A stretch of 64,000 bases of DNA from Actinomycetes bacterium (GCA_029782355.1 JAKOUY010000016.1:434001-498000); one strand, 5' to 3'. Numbered from the stretch's first letter, positions 8,607-17,716 are shown. Translations and numbers: made by a program. Notes: generated by a model from the letters alone, not told the origin.

Positions 8607-9460
8607 CCACCGTCGCCCCGGCTGGCGATCAGCCGCCGCCCACGCTGGCCGCCGCCGACGTGGCCCGGATCCGGTTGACGCCGTGGCGGGTGCTGCGCAG
8701 CGAGGCGCTCAAGCTGCGCACGGTGCGATCCAGCTGGTGGTCCATGGCCGTCGCGGTGGCCGCCATGGCCGGGATCGGCACGGTCATCTGCTGGTCGACG
8801 GGGCGCGACTGGGCGCATATCCGCCCGCGCCGGCAGATGCGGTTCAACCCGCTGTCGGACAGCCTCGGCGGGTACCTCTTGGCCCAGCTGGCCGTTGGTG
8901 TGCTGGGTGTGCTGGCGACCTCGGCCGAATACTCCACCGGCTCGATCCGCTCCTCGCTGGCGGCCGTTCCGAAACGGCTACCGGTGCTGTGGTCGAAGCT
9001 GGCCGTGGTGGTCACGGTGACCGCGGCGGCGATGATCCCCAGCGCCCTGTTCGCCTTCTTCGCCAGCCAGCGCATCCTCGCCGGCCATGCCGCCGCCGGC
9101 GTCCCCCATGTCGCCTGGTCGATGCCCACCGTGGCCCGCACGGTGATCGGGACCGCGCTCTACCTGATCGTCGTCGCCGTGCTCGGCGTGGCCCTCGGGG
9201 CGATCCTGCGCCACGTCGCCGGCGCCATCGCCGTGCTGGTGGGAGTCCTGCTGATCCTGCCGGCCATCGCCGAGCTGCTCCCCGACACCTGGGCCAACCG
9301 GATCAACAAGTACCTGCCCAGCAATGCCGGACAGGCATTGCTGTCCGTGGGCGGCGACAGCCAGACGATGACGCCGTGGCGTGGCTTCGCCCTGTTCTGC
9401 GGCTACGCCCTCGGCGCGGTGGCGGTCGCCGCCGTGCTGCTCCGCAGGCGCGACGCCTGA
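8603..9460 (+). CDS. ABC-2 type exporter, permease
   Basis: A 285-aa membrane protein with about six predicted transmembrane segments: SSWWSMAVAVAAMAGIGTVI, then LLAQLAVGVLGVLA with the ABC-2 hallmark SAEYSTGSIRSSLAAVP, VTVTAAAMIPSALFAFFA, YLIVVAVLGVALGAIL, AIAVLVGVLLILPAIAELL and GFALFCGYALGAVAVAAVLL. The GTG at 8603 overlaps the ATPase stop and removes a long non-homologous extension seen in this frame. It pairs with the upstream ATPase. Similar two-gene exporters move antibiotics, lipids or peptides. Confidence 0.85.
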   Translation: MTTVAPAGDQPPPTLAAADVARIRLTPWRVLRSEALKLRTVRSSWWSMAVAVAAMAGIGTVICWSTGRDWAHIRPRRQMRFNPLSDSLGGYLLAQLAVGVLGVLATSAEYSTGSIRSSLAAVPKRLPVLWSKLAVVVTVTAAAMIPSALFAFFASQRILAGHAAAGVPHVAWSMPTVARTVIGTALYLIVVAVLGVALGAILRHVAGAIAVLVGVLLILPAIAELLPDTWANRINKYLPSNAGQALLSVGGDSQTMTPWRGFALFCGYALGAVAVAAVLLRRRDA

Positions 9461-9517
9461 CCGGGCCCGCTCACCGTCTGGGTCGTCGTCGGCCGGGGCG
9501 CCGGTGACCCGGCCCGC

Positions 9518-10579
9518 TCAGCCGAGGTCGCCGGCCCGGCTCTCGTCCAGCATGGCGATCTCGCGGGCCTTGGCCCGGGCCTGTCGGTGGCGCAGCGCCC
9601 AGTGCGACGAGGCCACGGCGAGGACGAGGGCGGCGCCGTTGAACACCGGCTCGAACCACACCGGAGCCCCCATCTGCTGGAGGCCGGCGACGGCGATGGC
9701 CAGCGTGTACACGGCGATGATCGTGCCGAGCACGTTGAACCGGCCGGGCTGCACGGTGGTGGCGCCGAGGAACGCCCCGGCGAAGGCCGGCAGCAGCAAC
9801 GAACCGCCGGTCGAGGGCGAGGCGGTGCCCAGCCGTGAACCGAGGATGACCCCGGCGATGCCGGCCAGCACCGCCGAGGCGACGAACGCACCGACCACGT
9901 ACCGATGGGTGTTGATGCCGGTCAGCCGGGCGGCCCGCTCGTTGCCACCGGTGGCGTACATCCGCCGGCCGAGCGGGAGGAACCCGAGCACCACGGCAAG
10001 CACGACGGCCACGACGGCCACGATCAGCACGGCGTGGGGGATCCCGGCCCACCGGCCGCGGGCGATGTCGGTGAAGCTCGACGGGATCTTCCCGAGGATG
10101 CTCTTGCCCTTGGTGTACGCCAGGGCGATGCCGCCGATGACGCTGCTGGTCCCCAGTGTGGCCACGAAGGCGTCGACCTTCAGGCCGACGACGATCAGGC
10201 CGTTGACCAGGCCGGTCAGCGCGGCCGCGACCAGCGTGGCGGCGATGGCCAGCGCCGGCGACCAGCCCTGCTTGATGATCAGGCCGACGGCGAGGACGTG
10301 ACTGATCGACAGGACCGGGGCGACGGACAGGTCGAAGCGCCCGACGATGAGCGGGACCATCGCGGCGAACGCCAGCAGGACCACGATGGTCTGGTTGTCG
10401 AGGATCGAGCGGTAGTTGTCGAGCGTGGCGAACGTCTGGCGCTTGATCAGCGAGAAGGCCACGAGCAGGGCGAGCATGAACAGCAGCAGCCCGTACCGGC
10501 CGAGGATGCCGAACAGCCCGTCCCGTTCCCGGCGGGACTGGTCGACGCCCGGCTCGCTGGATGCTGCGTTACTCATCAT
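9518..10579 (-). CDS. Ribose-family ABC importer, permease
   Basis: A 353-aa permease of the RbsC/BPD_transp_2 family with about ten membrane spans. The family loop is seen as VGRFDLSVAPVLSIS (canonical form GGIDLSVG), and the conserved substrate-path segment as VDAFVATLGTSSVIGGIALAY. The GRRMYATGGNERAARLTGI coupling loop contacts the ATPase. It overlaps the ATPase gene by 11 bp and is last of a three-gene operon reading leftward from 13309. Family members carry ribose, xylose, autoinducer-2 and other small polar molecules. Context (shared regulator with acyl-CoA enzymes) suggests the cargo here may be a different organic acid or polyol. Confidence 0.88.
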   Translation of the reverse strand: MMSNAASSEPGVDQSRRERDGLFGILGRYGLLLFMLALLVAFSLIKRQTFATLDNYRSILDNQTIVVLLAFAAMVPLIVGRFDLSVAPVLSISHVLAVGLIIKQGWSPALAIAATLVAAALTGLVNGLIVVGLKVDAFVATLGTSSVIGGIALAYTKGKSILGKIPSSFTDIARGRWAGIPHAVLIVAVVAVVLAVVLGFLPLGRRMYATGGNERAARLTGINTHRYVVGAFVASAVLAGIAGVILGSRLGTASPSTGGSLLLPAFAGAFLGATTVQPGRFNVLGTIIAVYTLAIAVAGLQQMGAPVWFEPVFNGAALVLAVASSHWALRHRQARAKAREIAMLDESRAGDLG

Positions 10580-12092
10580 GTGTCTCCACTCCGTAGGCCG
10601 CGGACAGCAGCGCCGAGGTGGTGACCTCCGAGCCGCTCAGAACGCCGCGGATCCGACCGTGCTCCATGACGATGGCCCGGTCGCACACCTGCTCGATCTC
10701 CTCCAGATCCGAGCTGACCACGATCACCGCCTTGCCTGCCGAGGCGATCGAGCGGATCCGGGCATGGATCTCCGCTCGGGCCCCGATGTCCACCGCTGCC
10801 GTCGGTTCCTCGAGCACCAGCACCGCCGGGTGGCCCGACAGGCACCGGGCCAGCACCACCTTCTGGGCGTTGCCCCCGCTGAGCGTGGAGAACTCGGCAT
10901 TCGGCAGCGGTGGGCGGACGTCGAATCGGCGCAGCTGGGCCAGGGCGTCACGGGTCTCCCGCCCGCCGCGGATGGGCTCGGCCCACGGTTGTCGGGGATT
11001 CAGGTTGAGGTTCTCGCGCAGCGACATGGTGGGCACCGCTCCGGCCCCGTTGCGGTCCGCGGGCACCAGCGAGCAACCACGACGCACGGCGTGGCCCGGT
11101 GAGCGCGGCTCGAAGGGCGCCCCGTCGATCGTGATCGTCCCCCGGCGAACCGTCTCCAGCCCGAACAGGATCGGTGGGACGGCCGTGTGTCCGGCTCCGC
11201 GCAGCCCGGTGATGCCGAGCACCTCCCCCGCACGCGCTTCGAACGTCAGCGGGCCCACCGGTCCGGCGTAGACTCGGTCGACCACCACGACCGGCTCGCC
11301 GGCGCTCGTTGCCTCGGCGTGACGGGGCGGGAGATCGGCACCGATGATCATCCGCACCAGCTCGCGCTCGCTGACCTGGCGGGTCGCTGCCGTCCCGGCC
11401 ACCCGCCCGTCGCGCAGGACGGTGATCCGGTCGGTGATCGCCATCACCTCGTCGAGCCGGTGGGAGATGACGACGATGCCCACGCCGGCATCGCGCAGCC
11501 TCCGGAGGATGGCGAACAGGGTCTCCACCTCGTGGGCGCCGAGCGTGGCGGTGGGCTCGTCGAGCACCAGCAGTCGAACCTGCGTCACCAGGGCTCGGGC
11601 GATGGCGGTGACCGACTTGAGGGCGATCGGCAGGTTGCCGACCAGCGCGTCCGGGTCGAGGTCCTGGCCCATCTGGGCCAGCGCCTGGCGCGCTCGGCGG
11701 CGGGTGCCCGACCAGGAGATCAGTGGGCCGCGCCGCCCGTAGCCGGCTGCCAGGGCGATGTTCTCGGCCACCGACAAGCTGTCGATCAGCCCGAGGTTCT
11801 GATGGATGAAGCCCACCCCGCGAGCGGCGACGACGTCGGGCGAGAACCGCGGCGGCAACGTCTCGCCGAACAGGGTCAGCGTGCCGGCGTCGGCTGCTTC
11901 GATGCCGGCAAGCAGACGCACGAGCGTCGACTTGCCGGCACCGTTCTCACCGAGGAGACCATGGATCTCGCCGGCACGCATCTCCACGTCGATGTCGGCC
12001 AGGGCGACCGTCCCCCCGTAGACCTTGCGCAACCCCTGGGCGAGCAGGGCCGGCGGGTCGGTCTCGGTCGGTGCCGTCGTGACCGCGTCCAC
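10569..12092 (-). CDS. Ribose-family ABC importer, dual ATPase
   Basis: A 507-aa ATPase with two fused nucleotide-binding domains, as in RbsA/MglA. The first half has an intact Walker A (GLLGENGAGKSTLVRLLAG), Walker B (LLVLDEPTATL) and switch His (VISHRLDE). The second half has a degenerate P-loop region (GITGLRGAGHTAV), an intact signature LSGGNAQKVVLARCL and VLVLEEPTAAVDIGA, the usual asymmetry of this class. The GTG at 12092 sits 5 bp after the stop of the binding-protein gene and starts in the family N-terminus. It energises the permease encoded by the overlapping downstream gene. Confidence 0.88.
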   Translation of the reverse strand: MDAVTTAPTETDPPALLAQGLRKVYGGTVALADIDVEMRAGEIHGLLGENGAGKSTLVRLLAGIEAADAGTLTLFGETLPPRFSPDVVAARGVGFIHQNLGLIDSLSVAENIALAAGYGRRGPLISWSGTRRRARQALAQMGQDLDPDALVGNLPIALKSVTAIARALVTQVRLLVLDEPTATLGAHEVETLFAILRRLRDAGVGIVVISHRLDEVMAITDRITVLRDGRVAGTAATRQVSERELVRMIIGADLPPRHAEATSAGEPVVVVDRVYAGPVGPLTFEARAGEVLGITGLRGAGHTAVPPILFGLETVRRGTITIDGAPFEPRSPGHAVRRGCSLVPADRNGAGAVPTMSLRENLNLNPRQPWAEPIRGGRETRDALAQLRRFDVRPPLPNAEFSTLSGGNAQKVVLARCLSGHPAVLVLEEPTAAVDIGARAEIHARIRSIASAGKAVIVVSSDLEEIEQVCDRAIVMEHGRIRGVLSGSEVTTSALLSAAYGVETHDE

Positions 12093-12097
12093 CTCGC

Positions 12098-13309
12098 TCA
12101 GCTGGCGACGCCCCACAGCTTCAGGTACTGGGCCTTGTAGTCGAGGAACCCGGTGTACACCGGCTTGCCGTCGGCCGGGGTGTTGTCCTTGGTGAACAGG
12201 TGGACACCGATGCCGAGCTTGTCGGACGGGGTGAACCCGCTCTTGGTGATGCCGCGGATGGCCTCGTCGATGCTGGCGTAGGCGATCCACTCGAGCGACA
12301 CGCCGGCGTCGAAGGCCGCGGTCCCGGCGGCGATGGCTGCCAGGCCGACCTCGTCACCGTCCTTGGTCACGATCTTGACCTGATCGGACTTGCCGGCCTT
12401 GCGCACCGCCTCGATCACCGAGCTGAAGCCGATGGTGTACGGCATGACCAGGTAGTTGGCGTCCGGGTTGGACTGTAGGGCAGCCGTGATGGCGCTGTCG
12501 GCCTTGACCGGGTCGAGGGCGTCGGTGATCTGCCAGTCGACCTGCTTGACGGTGCACCCGGAGCACTTCGACATCACCTGCTGGAACTGCTTGTTGCTCT
12601 CCACCAGGTTGGGGAAGGCCGAGTCGTTGAACAGGATGACGTTGGCCTTGCCGCCGGTCTCGTTGATGATGTTGTAGGCGTTGATCTGGTGCATCAACGG
12701 CATCCGGTAGGACACGTAGGCGTCATAGGCGTCCGGGCCGGAGGCGTTCGGCGCGTCGGCCACCGAGATGGTGATGATGCCGGCGGCGCGGGCCTTCTGC
12801 AGGGAGGCGCCGACGACCAGATCGGGGACGGCCATGGTGATGATGGCGGCCGGCTTCTTGGCGATCGCCGTGTCGAAGGCCTGGGCGAAGCTCTCCGGCG
12901 TGCCGGCACCCTGGACGATGTCGGCCGTCCAGCCCGCAGCCTTGGCCGCCTCGGCGGCGTAGTTCGCCGCGGTCTCGCAGGCCGTGCCGGGTGCGCAGGT
13001 GATGATCTGGACGTTGACACCCGCCGGTGGCTTCGGCGTCGACGTCGGCCCGAGCCACGAGGTCTGGGCGACGATGTCCGTCGAGGCCACGTCGGAGTCG
13101 GTGGGGGCGTAGACCAGTCCGGCCTTGGCCAATTCGCTGATCCGCTTGGCCTCGGCGAGGATGTCCGTCGCCGCCGCGGCGGGGGTGGACGGTGGCGTGG
13201 TCGACGGGCGCGCCCCGCCGGCGGCGGCTGCCGCGGCCGACGGTACGAGGACCGCCACTCCGACCAGCGCCGTGAGGTGACGACCCCACTTGTGAGACGT
13301 GCGGACCAT
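12098..13309 (-). CDS. Periplasmic-type sugar-binding protein of the ABC importer
   Basis: A 403-aa exported binding protein of the type 1 (ribose/galactose) fold. An N-terminal hydrophobic segment (LTALVGVAVLVPSAAAAAAGG) acts as signal peptide or anchor, followed by a Thr/Pro-rich linker. The two lobes are recognisable by VNVQIITCAPGTACETAANY at the first strand, AIAKKPAAIITMAVPDLVVG, and VKIVTKDGDEVGLAAIAAG at the second-lobe switch. Four cysteines (CAPGTAC, CSGC) are unusual and may form disulfides. It heads the importer operon; its promoter contains the TetR operator at 13392-13408. Confidence 0.85.
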   Translation of the reverse strand: MVRTSHKWGRHLTALVGVAVLVPSAAAAAAGGARPSTTPPSTPAAAATDILAEAKRISELAKAGLVYAPTDSDVASTDIVAQTSWLGPTSTPKPPAGVNVQIITCAPGTACETAANYAAEAAKAAGWTADIVQGAGTPESFAQAFDTAIAKKPAAIITMAVPDLVVGASLQKARAAGIITISVADAPNASGPDAYDAYVSYRMPLMHQINAYNIINETGGKANVILFNDSAFPNLVESNKQFQQVMSKCSGCTVKQVDWQITDALDPVKADSAITAALQSNPDANYLVMPYTIGFSSVIEAVRKAGKSDQVKIVTKDGDEVGLAAIAAGTAAFDAGVSLEWIAYASIDEAIRGITKSGFTPSDKLGIGVHLFTKDNTPADGKPVYTGFLDYKAQYLKLWGVAS

Positions 13310-13388
13310 GACGACTTCCCCCCTTGCAGTCGGCGTAGGAACCCGCAGCGCGGGTCGTACGTGCTGGCCCCCTATGCCAGGCGGTGGT

Positions 13389-13418
13389 ACCCTAACGAAC
13401 GTTCGACCGGCCTGTCAA
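13389..13418 (-). promoter_or_regulatory. Importer promoter with TetR operator
   Basis: Read leftward, TTGACA (complement of 13413-13418) and TAGGGT (complement of 13389-13394) are separated by 18 bp. The spacer contains CGAACGTTCG (13396-13405), a perfect palindrome, and with its flank gives CTAACGAACG at 13392-13401. The same CTAACGAACG recurs in the promoter at 18428-18480. The site is 45 bp upstream of the divergent tetR start, so it probably also controls the regulator itself. Confidence 0.78.
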
Positions 13419-13452
13419 GGGCTGGGATGCCCGGTGGGATCGGGCGGATTGG

Positions 13453-14052
13453 ATGGGGGCCATGTTGACCAGCCGGCGCGAGGAGATCGTCCATGCCGCC
13501 ACCGAACTGTTCGCCCGTCAGGGGTATCACGCCGTCGGCATGCGCGCCATCGCCGACGCCGTGGGCATCCGCGGCTCGAGCCTCTACCACTACTTCCCGT
13601 CGAAGGTCGAGCTGTTGCACGCCATCGCCTCGGACTCCACCAAGCGGTTCATCGAGCTGCAGCTGGCCGACCTGCGGCCGATGCCCACCTACGCCGAGCG
13701 GTTGCGCAAGCTGCTGGGCGACCACGTCACCTACTTCCACGCCTACCGGTTGGAGGAGGCCGTCGGGCTGCGCGAGCTGCAGGAGCTGAAAGCCAGCGCG
13801 CCCGACTACTACGCCGAGCTGCAAGCGACCCGCCGCTCCTACCAGGACGCTGTGGAGCGGTTGATCCGCGACGGGTGCGCCGCTGGCGAGTTCGACTGCG
13901 CCGACGCCCACCTGGCCGCCCTGGCCATCCTCGGCATGGTCAACAGCGTCAACGACTGGTTCCGCGACACCGGGCGGCAGTCGATCGAAGCAGTCGCCGC
14001 GGCCTATGCGGCCATGGCGGTGGACGGCCTGCTCGGCGCCACGCCGCGCTGA
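13453..14052 (+). CDS. TetR-family transcriptional repressor
   Basis: A 199-aa regulator. Residues ~8-55 are a canonical TetR DNA-binding domain: REEIVHAATELFARQGYHAV, then AIADAVGIRGSSLYHYFPSK with the recognition helix. The C-terminal ligand domain contains FHAYRLEEAVGLRELQELK and NDWFRDTG, reminiscent of regulators of acyl-CoA metabolism (the FadR/KstR2/PaaR-like TetR group), which usually sense acyl-CoA esters. ATG 13462 is an alternative start. It lies between the two operons carrying its likely operator, divergent from the importer and convergent with the ligase end of the mutase operon. Confidence 0.88.
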   Translation: MGAMLTSRREEIVHAATELFARQGYHAVGMRAIADAVGIRGSSLYHYFPSKVELLHAIASDSTKRFIELQLADLRPMPTYAERLRKLLGDHVTYFHAYRLEEAVGLRELQELKASAPDYYAELQATRRSYQDAVERLIRDGCAAGEFDCADAHLAALAILGMVNSVNDWFRDTGRQSIEAVAAAYAAMAVDGLLGATPR

Positions 14053-14067
14053 CCGACGTCGGCAGGA

Positions 14068-15675
14068 CTACGCCGGCTTGGCCGCCGTGTTGGCCTGGCG
14101 GCGCAGCTCGCGCTTGAGCAGCTTGCCCTGCGAGTCCTTCGGCAGCGACTCGACGATGTTGACCACCTTGGGCACCTTGTACCCGGCGAGCTGTTCCTTG
14201 CAGAACGCCCGCAGGGCGTCCGGGTCGGCCGTCTGGCCCGGCCGGGCGACCACGAAGGCGGTGACCACCTGGCTCCAGTAGTCGTCGTCGACGCCGACGA
14301 CGGCCACCTCGAGCACGGTGGGGTGCTGGTACAGCACCCGCTCGACCTCCACCGAGGAGACGTTCATCCCACCCGTCTTGATCAGGTCCTTCTGGCGGTC
14401 CATGAAGTACAGGTTCCCGGCGTCGTCGATGCGGACGTTGTCGCCGGTGTGCAACCAGCCACCGCGCAGCACCTCGGCGGTCTTGTCCGGGTTCTTGTAG
14501 TAGCCGCGCATCACGCCGGGGGAGCGGCAGATCAACTCGCCCTCGGCGGCGTCGTTGCCGTCGGCGTCGACGACGCGCACCTCCAGCTGGGCGGTGGGCC
14601 GGCCGATCCACGACGGATCCTTGCCGGGCACGTCGTCGAGCGAGCGGAACCGGCCGATGGTCGGGGTCTGGGTCAGCTCGGATTGCGACCACAGGGTGAT
14701 CCACTCCAGGTCCGGGGCCACGGTGGCGAAGCCCTCGAACATCGCCCGCGGCATGGTCCCGCCGTAGGTGATCGCCCGGCGGATGCGCGACAGGTCGGTC
14801 TCGGCGAACCCGGCGGCCTGGATGACCTGGAGGTAGAACGTCGGCGTCTGCCCGACGACCGTGACCCCCTCGTCGACGAAGGCGGCCAGGGCCTTCACCG
14901 GATCGACGGCGAAGGGCAGCACGATGGTGTTGCCCAGCGTCAGCAGGCAGATCTGCATGCCCATCCCGGCGATGGTGTGGAACGGCATGGTGTAGTACCA
15001 GACGTCGTCCTCCACCAGGCCGATGCCGGTGGTGTACGACGGGATCATCGACACGAAGTAGTTGCGCTGCGGGATGGCCACGGCCTTCGGCAGCGCCTCG
15101 GTACCGCTGGTGTAGGGGATGATGCCGAGGGTCGACTCGTCGACGTCGACGTCGGGCTCGGCGGGATCGCCGTGCTCGACGAGCGAGCTGAGCCGCAGCC
15201 AGGCGGCCGGCGAGGTGTCGCCATAGGCGTCGTTGACCACCCGCACGCTGAGGTTCGGGAGCGGCTGGTCGAGCGCCTCGATCTTGGCGACGAAGGCGTC
15301 CTCGCAGACGATCGCCTTGGCCTCGGCGTGCTCCAGCTGATAGTGGATCTCCCGGGCGGTGAACGTGTAGTTGACGCCGGTGACCGCCGCACCGAGCTTG
15401 GCCGCGGCCCAGAAGGCGACCACCGACTCGGGGGAGTTGCGCCCCATGGTGGCCACCACGTCACCGACCCCGACCCCGTGCGCGGCCAGCGAGTTGGCCA
15501 GCCGGTTGACCTGGTCGTTGAGCTGGCGATAGGTCAGGACGCGCCGCTCGGCCGCCGGGCTGTGCAGGGCGACGATCGCCGCCCGGTCGGGGACCCGCGC
15601 CGCGTGGCGGCGCAGCTGATCGCCGAAGGTCGCCCGGCGGACCGGCTCGGCGATGGAGGTCGAGTGCTCGTTCAT
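14068..15675 (-). CDS. Acyl-CoA synthetase (AMP-forming ligase)
   Basis: A 535-aa member of the ANL adenylating family that activates a carboxylic acid as acyl-AMP and then acyl-CoA. The ATP loop is IIPYTSGTEALPKAVAI (a Glu replaces the usual third small residue), the A5 motif is around LWSQSELTQTP, A7 is GGWLHTGDNVR, A8 is YFMDRQKDLIKTGGMNVSSV, and A10 with the catalytic lysine is PKDSQGKLLKREL. It is the last gene of the operon starting at the nitroreductase gene, separated from the mutase small subunit by only a few bases. It probably prepares the substrate of that mutase. Confidence 0.88.
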   Translation of the reverse strand: MNEHSTSIAEPVRRATFGDQLRRHAARVPDRAAIVALHSPAAERRVLTYRQLNDQVNRLANSLAAHGVGVGDVVATMGRNSPESVVAFWAAAKLGAAVTGVNYTFTAREIHYQLEHAEAKAIVCEDAFVAKIEALDQPLPNLSVRVVNDAYGDTSPAAWLRLSSLVEHGDPAEPDVDVDESTLGIIPYTSGTEALPKAVAIPQRNYFVSMIPSYTTGIGLVEDDVWYYTMPFHTIAGMGMQICLLTLGNTIVLPFAVDPVKALAAFVDEGVTVVGQTPTFYLQVIQAAGFAETDLSRIRRAITYGGTMPRAMFEGFATVAPDLEWITLWSQSELTQTPTIGRFRSLDDVPGKDPSWIGRPTAQLEVRVVDADGNDAAEGELICRSPGVMRGYYKNPDKTAEVLRGGWLHTGDNVRIDDAGNLYFMDRQKDLIKTGGMNVSSVEVERVLYQHPTVLEVAVVGVDDDYWSQVVTAFVVARPGQTADPDALRAFCKEQLAGYKVPKVVNIVESLPKDSQGKLLKRELRRQANTAAKPA

Positions 15676-16067
15676 CCCTGCTCCTTGTCTGCGTCGGTCA
15701 GTCGCCTGGCACAGGCGACGATGTCCTCGAGGGCCGAGCCCGGCGGGAAGCAGGCCACGCCGCGCCCCTCGAGGTACTCGACCGCGTAGTGCGGCAGCGT
15801 CCCGCCGGCGAACACCGGGGTGTCCACGCCGGCGGCGTCGAGGGTGTCGAGGATCCGCCCGACCACCTCGACCCGCCCGCCGACGTTCAGCCCGATCAGG
15901 TCGACGTCCTCGTCGGCGGCGACCCGGGAGATGGCGTCGGCGGTGATCATCCCGGCCAGGATGACCTCGAATCCCCCGTCGCGCAGGGCCCGGGCGACGA
16001 CGTTGATCCCCCGCCAGTGACCGTCGAGGCTGGTCTTGGCCAGGAGCACTCGCGGAGCTGCGCCCAT
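15672..16067 (-). CDS. B12-binding small subunit of acyl-CoA mutase
   Basis: A 131-aa stand-alone cobalamin-binding domain. The base-off signature DxHxxG is present in KTSLDGHWRGINVVARALRD (D-G-H-W-R-G), followed by a Rossmann-like core (VDLIGLNVGGRVEVV) and the second motif VFAGGTLPHYAVEYL with the GG that packs on the nucleotide tail. The ATG overlaps the stop of the large-subunit gene by one base, so the subunits are coupled. A separate small subunit is the architecture of isobutyryl-CoA and 2-hydroxyisobutyryl-CoA mutases, in contrast to methylmalonyl-CoA mutase, where the B12 domain is fused to the large subunit. Confidence 0.85.
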   Translation of the reverse strand: MGAAPRVLLAKTSLDGHWRGINVVARALRDGGFEVILAGMITADAISRVAADEDVDLIGLNVGGRVEVVGRILDTLDAAGVDTPVFAGGTLPHYAVEYLEGRGVACFPPGSALEDIVACARRLTDADKEQG

Positions 16068-17716
16068 CAGAAGTGCACCGGGAACTTCCACGAGCCGAGC
16101 ACGGTGCGGAACACCTCGCCGACCTCGCCGACAGTGACGTCGGCGCCGACCGCGTCCATCACCGCGGCCATGACGTTGCCGCCCGACTGGCAGACCTGGG
16201 TGAGCTGGTCGATGGCCCTTGCCGCGGCCTCGCCGTCGCGCCGGGCGCGGTGCTGCTCCAGCCGGCGCATGCCCCGCTCCCAGGCGTCGATCGAGCCGCG
16301 GAACCCGTCGATGCCGAACGGATCGTGGTCGCTCTCGTGGACGTTGACGCCCACGATCTGGCGGGTGCCCTCGTTGATCATCCGCTCCAGGCGGAGCTGG
16401 TTCTCGGACGCGACGCGGTGCAGCATGCCGGATTCGAGGGCGGCGATGAACCCGCCCTCGGCCTCGATGTCGGCCAGGAAGGCGTAGGCCCGCTGCTCGA
16501 TCTCGGCGGTCAGCGCCTCGACGTAGTAGCTGCCGCCGAGGGGATCGACCACGGCCGTCAGGTTGGTCTCGTGCATCAGGATCTGCTGGGCGCGGATCGA
16601 CTGCTGGTGGGCCTGCTCGGAGGGCACCGAGAGGGCTTCGTCGTAGGCGGAGATGCCCATCGACTGCACGCCCGCCAGCACCGCCGACATCCCCATGATC
16701 GTGCCGCGCACGACGTTGTTGATCGGCTCCTGGTAGGTCATCGCCGAGCCGGCGGTGACGATGTGGATGCGCAGCCGCAGGGCCCGCTCGTCGGTGATGC
16801 CGTAGCGGGTTCGGAGGATGTCGTGCCACATGGTCCGGGCGGCGCGGATCTTGCAGATGTCCTCGAAGAAGTCCATCGCCATCCGGAAGCTGACCCCGCC
16901 GAGGGCGTAGGCCAGTTCCTCGATCGGCACCGTGCCGCGCCGGCGGACCTCGTCGAGATGGGCGATGTTGCAGGCCATCAGCGCCCCGAGCTCCTGGTAG
17001 GCGTTGAGCCCGCTGTCGGCGCCGTTGTACCCGGCCATCGAGATCGGCACCCAGTTGGGGACTCGCTCGTGGCAGAACTCGACGATGTCGCAGTTGATCT
17101 TCAGCGCCGCGGCCGGCGGGATCTGGTGCAGTGGCGGGCAGCCGATGTAGGTCAGGAAGAAGTCGGCCTGGCCGGTGCCGTTGAGCTGATCGAGGCGCAG
17201 GCCGCGGCGCAGGGCGACGTTCCAGTAGGCGGCCATGGCGAACGGCGCGTGTTGGGCCACCCCGCCGCCGGCGTGGGCGTAGTGGGCGGCCTGGTCGATG
17301 CCCTCGAGCGCCAGGGCGCAGTCCGCCGCCGACATGATCACCGCACCGGAGATGCCGACGTCTTCCCGGCGGGCGACCACCTCGGGGTGGTCGACGTCGT
17401 AGAGGTTGTCGGCCGTCATCCGGTCGTGCTCCATGATGAACCCGGTGCCGCCCTTGGCCAGCAGGTAGCGGATCCGCTCGGCTTCGTCCTCCGGGTTACC
17501 GAACCCGGAGAGCTGGAAGATGCGCCACGGCTTGGAGCGGTACCCGAGCCGGTGGGCCCCACGGGTGAACGGCGCCGCGCCCGGCGGGGCAGCGGTGCGC
17601 GCCGACTCGGGCACGTCCTGCGGGCCGTACGACGCCTGCAGGGGAATGCCCGAAACGGTCTCCCACGCCGGCTGGGTCGCCGCTGGCCCGCCACCGGCTG
17701 GCGGGCTGCTGGTCAC
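16067..17716 (-). CDS. Acyl-CoA mutase large subunit with atypical active site
   Basis: A 549-aa TIM-barrel subunit of the methylmalonyl-CoA mutase family. Family features: WETVSGIPL at the N-terminus, FTRGAHRLGY, YDVDHP, LNGTGQADFF, QELGALMACN, MTYQEPINNVVRGTI, DPLGGSYYVE and a C-terminal GIDGFRGSIDAW region. The substrate-determining positions differ from known classes: Leu69 where methylmalonyl mutases have Tyr, Glu96 where hydroxyisobutyryl mutases have Asp, Cys193 near the usual carboxylate-binding Arg, and Asn231 in GYN where the family has a catalytic GYH. The GTG start overlaps the nitroreductase stop (GTGA). Isomerisation of an uncommon acyl-CoA is likely; methylmalonyl-CoA is unlikely. 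Confidence 0.85.
   Translation of the reverse strand: MTSSPPAGGGPAATQPAWETVSGIPLQASYGPQDVPESARTAAPPGAAPFTRGAHRLGYRSKPWRIFQLSGFGNPEDEAERIRYLLAKGGTGFIMEHDRMTADNLYDVDHPEVVARREDVGISGAVIMSAADCALALEGIDQAAHYAHAGGGVAQHAPFAMAAYWNVALRRGLRLDQLNGTGQADFFLTYIGCPPLHQIPPAAALKINCDIVEFCHERVPNWVPISMAGYNGADSGLNAYQELGALMACNIAHLDEVRRRGTVPIEELAYALGGVSFRMAMDFFEDICKIRAARTMWHDILRTRYGITDERALRLRIHIVTAGSAMTYQEPINNVVRGTIMGMSAVLAGVQSMGISAYDEALSVPSEQAHQQSIRAQQILMHETNLTAVVDPLGGSYYVEALTAEIEQRAYAFLADIEAEGGFIAALESGMLHRVASENQLRLERMINEGTRQIVGVNVHESDHDPFGIDGFRGSIDAWERGMRRLEQHRARRDGEAAARAIDQLTQVCQSGGNVMAAVMDAVGADVTVGEVGEVFRTVLGSWKFPVHF

Noticed and set aside
9518-13309. Naming the importer rbsABC
   Set aside because: The family match is clear, but no ribokinase or sugar enzymes are present and the shared operator ties it to acyl-CoA genes, so ribose is not supported.
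13397-14117. A longer 272-codon plus-strand frame over the TetR gene
   Set aside because: It is an off-frame shadow of tetR with Arg/Ala/Gly-rich content and lacks any motif; the TetR frame has a full helix-turn-helix domain.
16067-17716. Calling the mutase methylmalonyl-CoA mutase
   Set aside because: Separate small subunit, no carboxylate-binding Arg, and altered specificity residues argue against it.
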